Positions 55,810 to 64,000 of a stretch of 64,000 nucleotides of DNA are shown here, one piece after another. A model generated the notes under the pieces. It was not told the DNA's origin, ran no database searches, and saw only the letters and a list, made by a program, of their open reading frames with translations. How positions within the stretch are numbered: the stretch's first letter is position 1; each line of letters begins with the position of its first letter. Where the stretch lies: the NCBI GenBank assembly GCA_011317545.1, contig WUJK01000006.1, forward strand, positions 868,001 to 932,000, read 5' to 3'. The DNA comes from Coniella vitis. Taxonomy: Eukaryota > Ascomycota > Sordariomycetes > Diaporthales > Schizoparmaceae. The translations under genes were made by a program, and so were the position numbers.

Positions 55810-57452
55810 GTTGAAGAAGGGTAGATCTTTGGTGTGTTGATTTGGAGGTTTACAAAAAAAAAAAAAAAAAAAAAAAAAAGACACTTGGATGTTTGGTGTT
55901 GGCGTTTAGGAGTGGAAAAGTTGCGACTCGGCAAAATAAATTTTGGATGCTCGGCAGGCAGCTCCGATATCGTAATCTAATCTGGGTTATGTAAGCCAAT
56001 CATCTTTCGAAGCACCAACGTAATCGCCCTCGGGACCTACTACTACGTACCTATTATGGACATAGTACATAGTATGTAAATAGCAGACCTCAAGCTAGGA
56101 TAGACCCTGTCAAACTATCTTCGCAAGGTCTGGGTCTCCTTGTCTGGCAGTTCGCCATGGCGTAACGTTGACGGCTGTTATTTTTCTTGGCTCATTGCAA
56201 TAAAAGAGATATTGTATTTTACTTCGAAATTGATATCCATGCCTCCGTCTTCAGCTACCATTCTGCCACCTGTCATCGCCCTCAATCTGTGCGCCTGGGC
56301 ATGGATTCGTGCTGATGATGTGCAGGAAATAAGTAGGGCATTAGGGGGGTGGAAATGGTCGGAATGCTAAAAATACCCTGAAATAAGCTTCTCGCTCCGC
56401 AGATGATCTGCATCCACACACAAACTGTCCAAATGTTGTGCTGGGAAGAATGAGTCTGCTCCACGGAGATTGTTCATCTCAGCCTGGAGTAAGTGTCGGC
56501 GGCCAGGTTGCAGACGATAATAGTAATAAGCCACGGGCGCATCGGGGCGCGTCAGGCTCTCCACACCCTCTGGCGGGTGCTTTTTGGCATGGGACGCGCG
56601 GGGAGCCATTGAGAATCCCCTCGCTGCAGCCCGTATTCGATCCATTGTAATCACCCTCTTTTAGTCAATCGCCGTGCATATATTCACAGGCGATGTCAGG
56701 GGCACGCATAGCCTGGGGGCCAATTCTCGGCAGCCTCAATCACAATTTGCCTGTCCTCTCTTGCGCGTGTAGTTGTCTAATCTTGTTGTGATTGCCATCC
56801 TCCTCCTCTTTTTCTTCTTCGTCTTCTGCTCTTGCGCGTGAGTGTCTGTGTTGTGTACTTATCTGTCTTGGTGTCCTTCGTTTTTTTCGCAACCAGGCTT
56901 TTGTTTTCCAGAACCTGCACGTGAACAGTTCGCATCGCTCTTTTCAGTTCCATTGGAAATTCTACTTCTACTTGTGTTACTGTTGCAGCAGTCCAGTCCC
57001 ATCGCTCTTCTTCCACTTTTTTTGTTCCTTCTTCTTATCCCTTCCCGCGCGCCACTCGCCCACGGCTTTTCTTTTCCCCTTGGTTGCGGAGGCTGCCAAT
57101 CCCTACCAGCAACAGACACTCTGACACTGTCACGACAAACAAAAAAATTGCTCCACAGGGACAAGGACCCCGTCCCCTACCCGAAAGATTCAACGCCCCA
57201 GTTGGGATTACCCCGTTACTTGGCCAGGCCCGTTTTCTCCGTCTGCGCCTGCTCCCGCAGCTATCCGAATCCCACTTTTGAGCAGAGCGACGCACCGCAA
57301 CGCGTCTTTGCTCCTTCCTCGATCCCTTGTCCACCGTCAAGCTGGCGCCCTCACGCTCTCCGCTCCTGCCACCCCCAGTGCCGTACTTGGCCCTGACCCC
57401 GCCGCCCGACTACGCCTGCCACTTGCCCCCGCTCCACCTGCCCATTCTCAAG
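55810..57452. promoter_or_regulatory. Divergent promoter region, KRR1 / GATA factor
   Basis: This 1.6 kb stretch has an A-tract at 55854-55879 just upstream of KRR1 and GTAC-rich words at 56040-56080. C/T-rich leader sequence lies upstream of the GATA-factor exon. ORFs of 60-180 codons here are low-complexity and unsupported. Confidence 0.4.
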
Positions 57453-59820
57453 ATGGAAGACGGGCTGGCTGCCCTCCCGCCCCCGCCGCCCCTCGAGCCT
57501 GCCTCGCGACCGGGTTCCGCGTCGACGACGGCTTCACAGAAAGAGCAGCTGCCTGGCATATCTTCCATAGCCGCGGCAGCCGCGGCAGCCGCAGCCATTA
57601 CTTCGTCAATGGGTTCGCCTCAACTAGGGTAAGTCGAATGCTTCCTCTGCTTCATTTCCTTCAAAGGTTTACCACAACATTTGCTGGTTATGCCCAGTTG
57701 TTTCTAACACATACACAAACAGCTCGATCGCAACGAGTGCACCGGCGCTGGCCTCGGCACCTGCTGCCACAAGCGCTGGTCCAGGAGGCAACTTGGTGAG
57801 TGATTCCACCCAGTCCCATCCACGCGACAGCCTGGACAGTGCGCACCTTTGCACCGCTGCCACTTGATGATCCGGATGCCGAAGCGCACCGGGCTCTTCC
57901 CCTACAGTGCCAGTGCACAAAATGACTGGGTAACTTTTGCAGGCTGTGCCTCTAGGTAGGCAACCTGCAATAGCACCCAAGGCGGCGCCGATGAAGTCGC
58001 CTCCCCAATGAAGACGGAAAAACCTACATGTCATTCCTTTGCATACCCTTGTATCATTATACTCGCCTTTGAAATACAAAGCAAAATAAACAGAGAAAGG
58101 CCCGAGGTCTAGTTTTAATGCCGGGGCCATAGCCATATCGACACGATGGTTAGGTAACATTCTCGTTATCGCCTGCCCTGCCGGGGTGGACACTAAATGC
58201 CTTGGCTGCTGCATATTTTGCTTGCTGTTGATTGGGCAGGCGTGGCCCTCATGGCCCTTATGGCCCTTTTCCCCCAGCCTGTTCGGAAAATCTCTTATCA
58301 GAGATACCAACCCTATCAACTATCTAATCTTTCCATCCCCCCATCCCCATCAACATCATCTTTCGCCCATTTCCCATCTCTCCGATAAACCCGCTGGTTC
58401 CTCAGAGTGCGCGCGGCCTTTGAGCCCTGCACTTTCACACACACACACACACACACATACACCCCCCCCCGCGCGCAAGCATGGCCTCCATGGCAGCTAA
58501 CAGCGACCAACAAACCCAACAGCCCACCTGTCAAAACTGCGGTACATCCACCACTCCTCTCTGGCGTCGCGATGAATCAGGCGCCGTGCTCTGCAATGCG
58601 TGCGGCCTCTTCCTCAAGCTGCACGGCCGGCCGCGACCCATCTCGCTCAAGACCGATGTCATCAAGAGTCGCAACCGCGTCAAGACCATGCGGCCGGGAA
58701 TGGAAATGAAAAAGAAGGTGCGTGGGCAAACGATCAAGACCGCACATGCCCGCTGTTGCCGCTCTCCATGCTAATCATGCACATTTTTTTTTTCCTTTTG
58801 CAGAAAGCCGCCAATGGTCACGTCGACGATACCAATGCACCCATCTCGCGAACCACCACGCCCAACATGTACACGGGTCACATGCTCTACCATGGGCTGG
58901 ATGACCACCATCTGCAACAACCCCTGGCCGGGTTCGGTATGGGTGGGCCAGGAAATGGTCGCGCACCGTCGCCGCTGAATGGAGAAGCCATGCCGCAGAC
59001 GCAGGAGGAGCTCCTTGCTCTCAACTCTGGGCTCAAGACGCGTGTCGACGAGCTGGAAGTCATCAATGACCTCATTCAACGCCGTCTTCAACACTACGAG
59101 GCGTATGGTGCTGGTGCAGTGGCTGCTCCTGGTTTGGTGGATGGCGGCCACGAAAATGAAGCGCAACTAAGAGCTCAAATTGATGCCCTTGTCGCATCCG
59201 AAGCACAGCTCCGGTCTCAGTTGGAAGAGAGCCACAGACGCGAGAACAACCTGAAGCGACGCTTGGACGAGATGGAACTCGAACTCAAAGATGTCAGAGA
59301 ATCATTCGGCGTCAGTGATCACGGACGCGCAAAGAGGCCCCGAATCGACGAACCTGTCCGAGGAGAAGGCGAGGTACTGCATGACACCATGCTCCCCGAT
59401 CTCAAGGTGGAGCATTCCGCAGAGCACTCCGCAGAGCATGCCACTACCGAGATTCATCCTGAGCTATCTCTTCAAGAAGAACAAGCTGCTGCTGCTCCCG
59501 AGACCCATATCGAGGCTCCCACCCAAGAACCATCTTCCGAGACTCTTGCTGAGCATTTCGCTGAGGTGGCTCAGGAAACGACGGCCCCTCCCGCTGAGAC
59601 TGCTCTCGAGGTTCCTTCCGAGGCTCCTGTAGAAGAGTCCCTTGACACTTTGGTTGAGCACCCCGCCGAGGTGCCTATTGAAGCCACCACTGACGGGCCG
59701 GCGGAGACTTCGACTGATCTTTCCTTGGCACCCCAGGCTGGGATGCCGTCAGAGGAGCGCGTGCCAGAAGCCCAGGTCGATGCACCCATGGAGGAGCAGC
59801 CTCTGGAGACCACTGCATAG
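57453..59820 (+). CDS. areB: GATA-type zinc-finger regulator with C-terminal coiled coil (ASD-4/AreB class)
   Basis: Transcription factor of the AreB/ASD-4 class, linked to nitrogen metabolite control and ascus development in other ascomycetes. A long form fits five exons: 57453-57628, 57723-57795, 57943-57955 (13 nt), 58497-58717 and 58804-59820, giving 499 residues. A shorter form could start at 58481 (MASMAANSDQQ), giving 417 residues. The finger is CQNC-x17-CNAC (GTSTTPLWRRDESGAVL between the pairs), followed by FLKLHGRPRPISLKTDVIKS. A coiled coil follows (NSGLKTRVDELEVINDLIQR; QLRSQLEESHRRENNLKRRL). The tail is acidic and Pro/Glu-rich. Finger and coiled coil are certain; upstream exons rest on splice-frame logic only. 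Confidence 0.8.
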
Positions 59821-61813
59821 GAGCAAGGGTATCTGATGGCGTGGATTCCCTAGGCACATTAAGCGATGCAATACACCACACGAATCTATGTGGTTGTAGA
59901 TTGCAACAATCTTCTATTAATCCTTGGCTCGTGATTTGACTGAGCCTTGGACAAGCGAGTTGTATGGGATTTCTTAATGCAAAAAGGATGGTTTGTGTGG
60001 AGTTGGAGGAGTAAATCAGCATTCAAGTGTCACTATGTAGGTATTTTTTGCTAATGGAACAACCAAAAAAGTTCTTATCATGAAGTGTGCATTTGCTGGT
60101 GCGTATGGTGTGCATCTGAGGACGGTGAAGGAAGTGCATATCTACCTCGGCCAAGCGGGGCCCCGGGGGCTGCTCGCTGCTTCTATGCTGCGATTGGGAA
60201 AACATGCCCTGCTTCACCGTCTCAACCTATTGCGAGTAAAGCCTCAATCAAGAACGTAGTTTTGGAAACAGCCAGGAGTAAAATCAACAACGCGACGCGT
60301 TTCACACATACGGAACGCGACGCAGAAATCGAAACCAAAAAGGCGTTTACAAGAATTCCTCGCATACTCATAACAAGGAAACTACGCGCGACCGTGACGA
60401 TGGACGCTTGGGGAAAGAGAAACAGAAAGTCGCTAGCCCCGGATAATGGACAGCCCGGGAACATGTAAGCGATGTGCGGTATGGATTGTTTGTCAACAAA
60501 CAGACTCGTTACGAGAGCTACCTGCCTACCTACTAGTACTTACTATCTAGGCACGGTCTTAGGTAGGTATTATCTCTTGAAGCAGAGCAGAGTCAGGGGA
60601 GGTACCTACTGCTTACAGTACTATAATACCCCCTTCCTTCGCGGCGTGGGCCCCGTAAGAGTCTCGCTTGATACTATATACAAAGCACAAGGGCAGAAAC
60701 ACAATGACCCAGACCTAGGCCCTGGCCCACGACCAAGACCAGACCAGACCGGGCCCTGACCTAAAAGACTCATGCTCTGAAATTGGAAACACCATAAGGA
60801 CATTATACTTAGACTTCAACATAACACAGTCCAACTTGCAATCTTTTTCCATCGTCTTTCTTTTGTATTTTGTTTTCCAAAAAAAAAGAAACCAAAAAAA
60901 CCACCAATAGATGGCATAAATACATGTCTGTACGGGGACTCACCCACTGGTCCAAAGAGACCTGCGGCCTAGACCACGCAGCGAAACTACCACATCAAGC
61001 GCGCCTGATTAGAAAGTGTAACTCAAGTATAAATAAAATCTAACGTATGAATCGAGATGTTCAAAGGTTCATTGTTGTTCTTGAAAACAGGAGGTAAGGA
61101 TGTGACAAGTGGTGCCAAAAGATGTACAAAAGAAAGATAACCAGAGAAAGAGGGAAATAGAAGCGAATCGAGATGAATCGGGCAAGGCTCACGTCTCACA
61201 CGACAGCGGTAGCGGCCCATCTTACCCCCCCCCCCCCCCAAAAAAGAGAGCCCCCTTTCGAATCTTGCCCTTTTCGGCTGTTACGATTGCAGAAGTTGAG
61301 TATCAAGTACGTAAGTACTACCAGTACGAGACCGCGTAGTCAGTCAGTCAGTCTACCGGCAACACCAGGACAAAAGGATGATTTGACTTGGCCACGATTT
61401 TTGGTTTGTTGGCCCGCGTGCCTTCAAGTTTACTTGTTGGTTTCTGGGTCAAATTCCTGGGAATGCGACATGCCACACACCTGTGTTGGATGTCTCAAAT
61501 CCGCATTGCTCCCTTATTTTTTTTTTTTGGGAGGGGGGGGGGGCAGCCAGTCGTCTCACCTACACAGTGGGCAGGCCCTTGCACACCCCGGGCTCAGCAT
61601 CCCTCGGATCCTGCCGTTACTAAACACGGAAAACCACATGTGTTGGGCGCACGCCTTTGCAGTCATCCTGGGCTTTTGTTAAATCGAGACGCGGCCAGCC
61701 CTCGGCGATCCTCTAATGTCGTCGTAGTTGTCCCATCTGCCTTCGTTCTACCATACAATCCCCTCCTTCTCTGCCACGACACCCACCCGTCACACTCACA
61801 TCAGCTTGGCAAA
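59821..61813. other. 2 kb gene-free region
   Basis: Lies between the GATA factor and the next plus-strand gene. It has GTAC-rich words near 60535-60575, a CCCAGACCTAGGCCC-like stretch near 60710, C- and A-tracts at 61227-61247 and a T/G block at 61517-61542. No coding sequence is supported. Confidence 0.4.
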
Positions 61814-62473
61814 ATGGAGCAAATATCCCGCTACGGCAGCCAGCTCTATGCACCCATGAGCCCAAGCGAGAGTATTCTGTCAGCCTTGCTCGCCGCGGCA
61901 GCAAAACAACATATACCCATCGCCTCCTCGCCGCTGAACCCGGACCTGTGTGAGCGCGACCGCAAGTTTGGACAGTCAATGCAACACATGCGGAGGGTAC
62001 GACCCGTGACAAGGAAAGCGCCAGATATCTCTCCGGGCCTATGGTTGCTTCGCCGAAAAGCCGCCCTTGCACACCAACGTACCAAACAGAGTGCACTATA
62101 TCTCGAGCCGATCGACAGCATCATCATTTCGGAAATACGCGAGCCTTCTGTATACGGGGATGACGATATTGACGACGACGAGGAAGAGGAGGGTGATATA
62201 GCCAATGGTTTTAGAGAGACCGTGCCAGTAATTGTCGCAGAAGCCAGGCCGCTGACGAGGATCGTCTATGCCAAGTACATCCAGCACGATATAGTGATGG
62301 ATCTCGAGAAGCAAGTCAGCAGCCAACACTCACTGGCTCACCCAGTTCCAGAACAGCACCAACGACGACGTCTTCGTCTCTTTCTCGTCTTGACCCTTTT
62401 GAGCGCCTGCGCCACTTTGTTTAGTGTTTTCGGCTTCGAGATGCTCCAAACTGGTCACTATTGGGCGCGTTGA
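61814..62473 (+). CDS. Hypothetical protein with C-terminal membrane anchor
   Basis: Single-exon ORF of 219 residues, beginning MEQISRYGSQLYAPMSPSES. I do not recognise a family. The middle is basic (HMRRVRPVTRKAPDISPG, WLLRRKAALAHQRTKQ). Residues around 116-130 are strongly acidic (DDDIDDDEEEEGD). Near the end, RRRLRLFLVLTLLSACATLF is a basic patch running into a hydrophobic segment, followed by a short tail. This layout suits a tail-anchored protein with most of the chain in the cytosol. The ATG at 61814 is preferred; the open frame extends upstream to 61388 through a G/T-rich tract with no conserved sequence. Confidence 0.62.
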   Translation: MEQISRYGSQLYAPMSPSESILSALLAAAAKQHIPIASSPLNPDLCERDRKFGQSMQHMRRVRPVTRKAPDISPGLWLLRRKAALAHQRTKQSALYLEPIDSIIISEIREPSVYGDDDIDDDEEEEGDIANGFRETVPVIVAEARPLTRIVYAKYIQHDIVMDLEKQVSSQHSLAHPVPEQHQRRRLRLFLVLTLLSACATLFSVFGFEMLQTGHYWAR

Positions 62474-62684
62474 ACCCAGCAGAGCACCCAGAGCAGAGAT
62501 GGCTTTCATTAGAACAACAGACGTACTGAGTGGAGGGGGGCCCTAATACTCCCAGCCAACTGCCAAGAGCCCCAAATCTCAACTAGGCCGGTTCAGTTCG
62601 TCCTTTCTTGCGTATGCACTGCGCTTAACCTTCTCTTTACGACACGATACATTTTCTTTTCCCTTCTATGAATCGTCCTTTTCA

Positions 62685-63609
62685 TCACTGCGACTTGGGC
62701 TCATCTCTTTTGTCGGCAGCGTCTTTCTCGGCATTTTGCTTTTCGATGGCTTGCTCAACTTGCCATATTGCTCTTTCCAGCTCTGCTTCGAGCTGAGGAA
62801 GATCCAAGGCCTGGGTCATTTTCTTTCCATTCTTCTGGTCCAGCAGCATCATTTCTCCGGTCGGTTGGGCATCTTTGGGCATTTTGGGATGGGCGTTTTG
62901 TGGTTCCCCTGGTTTTGTTGTGGGGTCCGGGGTTGAAAGGAGCGGGGCGTTTTGCTGGGTGTAGGCTTCGTCCAGGATTGCAGAAGGCTTCAGGACGAGC
63001 AGGTGGTTCTTGAGGAGGAACTGTATGTGCCTGCCACCTGATAGGGCGCGCCAATGCGACCACGCCCGATAGGCAAGGTAAAAGAAGGGTATGTTTGGTA
63101 TTCTAGTCAACACAACATTAGCTTCACGTAGGAGGTGGTACTTGACAATGCGACCAAGCACAAAACACTCACATGGGAACAAGGGCAAAGGGCGCACTGA
63201 TAGGCATTCCCACAAAGCACCAAAACAGTCTCTTGCGGTGAAGACCCTCCCTCTCTGTGCTAAGCTTCTGCAGCACGTTCTCAACCTGCCCTTGCTGTAT
63301 CAATGCCGCCGGAAAGTGAACCTCTACCTTGTCGCTACCCTTGAGTTCGTCGTCGGCGCGCTTGGTCGAGAGTGGTGGAACAGACTTGAGCCCCCATTCC
63401 TCGTATGGTATCTTGCGGAGGGCCTGGTTTCCGTACTTGACTATTGTCTTTTGCCAGCCCGAGTCCTTGTTCTCCCAGCTCGCCCAGAGCGCTGTAGCTC
63501 TGGACTGGACCTTGTCCATCAGGCCCTGGTTCTGCTGCGCCGCATTGTTGAGTCGTTGGGCGTACAGCAGCGTGCGGCGAGTCGAGATGGGAAGGAGGAA
63601 GACGCGCAT
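62685..63609 (-). CDS. Mitochondrial K+/H+ exchange-related protein (Mit_KHE1 family)
   Basis: Fungal mitochondrial protein of the Mit_KHE1 family (yeast YDL183C type), implicated in inner-membrane potassium/proton exchange. Exon 1 is 63609-63173, the intron 63172-63103 (GTGAGT..TAG) and exon 2 63102-62685, giving 284 residues. The start MRVFLLPISTRRTLLYAQR is typical for the family. Other family blocks are ATALWASWENKDSGWQKTIV, NQALRKIPYEEWGLKSVP and RKRLFWCFVGMPISAPFALV, with the last joining PIIPNIPFFYLAYRAWSHWR across the splice. Two hydrophobic stretches there could span the inner membrane. The C-terminal part is low-complexity and ends in an acidic/basic helix (ERAIWQVEQAIEKQNAEKD). Confidence 0.85.
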
Positions 63610-64000
63610 CGTTGCTGGCTAGCCCGGCTGTGAGGATGAGAGGGGGACAGAACAGCGGCCCGTGTGGTTTTTTCGGGGTTGTTACTGTGTAGGGCAGAGA
63701 GGATGGGCCGATACAGTTGGTGCGCCCAGACAGAAGCAGTTGCACAAAAAGGTGCGACAAAAGGGCGTTTCTTTTTATGCGGTGGATCGGGTGCTGCCGT
63801 CCATGACCGGGACGCTGGCAAGACTGCTTGGAGACTTGGATGCCTCTTAGCAAAGAGGTAGCCGGAGGCGAGGAAACGGGGTAGCTGGCGTCGCGATAAG
63901 CTTGTCCAGGTATCCCTCGGTAGGCTCGGGTTCCCAGATCGAAGTTTTTAAGCGTGTCGCAGGGTGAGCGATGACGCACAATGTAAGTACATAGCAGCTG
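63610..64000. other. Upstream region of the Mit_KHE1 gene at the window edge
   Basis: This 391 bp stretch holds the promoter of the minus-strand Mit_KHE1 gene and ends with a GTACATAG word near 63986. No further gene start is visible. Confidence 0.4.

Noticed and set aside
58441..58470. CA/C-rich run before the GATA-factor short start as a regulatory site
   Set aside because: Simple sequence; nothing beyond low complexity supports a function.
1..64000. A peroxisomal or beta-oxidation gene cluster
   Set aside because: Lon2, MFE-2 and the SKL oxidoreductase are 20-50 kb apart with unrelated genes between them; this is no clustering beyond chance.
1..64000. Secondary-metabolite, CRISPR, defence-island or transposon content
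   Set aside because: No PKS, NRPS, terpene cyclase, transposase, reverse transcriptase or regularly spaced repeats were recognised on either strand.

Overview
The window is nuclear DNA of a filamentous ascomycete. The evidence is short introns (about 50-130 nt) with GT..AG ends and CTAAC/CTGAC-type branch sites, gene-dense stretches alternating with low-complexity intergenic DNA, and single-copy fungal families such as an Arp9-like protein, an ASD-4/AreB-like GATA factor, an ECM11-domain protein and a SYLF protein. Gene content and intron positions best fit Sordariomycetes, probably Hypocreales. The genus cannot be fixed from sequence alone. I find no rRNA, tRNA, CRISPR array, intact transposon or secondary-metabolite cluster.

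I support 22 protein-coding genes, most rebuilt as spliced models by checking reading-frame continuity across splice sites. Left part (1-19.7 kb): a truncated peroxisomal-type Lon protease (-), RPA2 (+), a GNAT acetyltransferase (-), isopentenyl-diphosphate isomerase (-), a Ras GTPase (-), a 4.7 kb gene-free stretch, a MoaB/Mog-fold protein (-), glia maturation factor (+) and NBP35 (-). Middle (20.3-36.5 kb): an ECM11-domain protein (+), a TDA10-type P-loop kinase (-), peroxisomal multifunctional enzyme 2 (+), an RNF216-like RBR ubiquitin ligase (-), an F-box-like protein (+) and a small membrane protein (+). Right part (40.7-63.6 kb): a SYLF protein (+), an Arp9-like protein (+), a 5 kb microsatellite-rich gene-free stretch, a YeeE/YedE-family transporter (+), an MDR oxidoreductase ending in SKL (+), KRR1 (-), an AreB/ASD-4-type GATA factor (+), a C-terminally anchored hypothetical protein (+) and a Mit_KHE1 family protein (-).

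The genes are mostly housekeeping and do not form a pathway cluster. Three products point to peroxisomes (Lon2, MFE-2, the SKL-ended oxidoreductase) but are far apart. Four relate to actin or actin folds (Ras, GMF, SYLF, Arp9), also dispersed. I see no convincing new biological system. The most notable signals are: very small coding exons (3, 4, 9, 12, 13 and 18 nt) and a GC-AG intron; an in-frame intron that splits the NBP35 Walker A motif; an MFE-2 without a recognisable PTS1; an RBR ligase whose IBR domain is split by a membrane-like segment; an MluI cell-cycle box upstream of RPA2; and a GTAC-centred palindromic motif (TACTATGTAC-like) scattered through the intergenic DNA.
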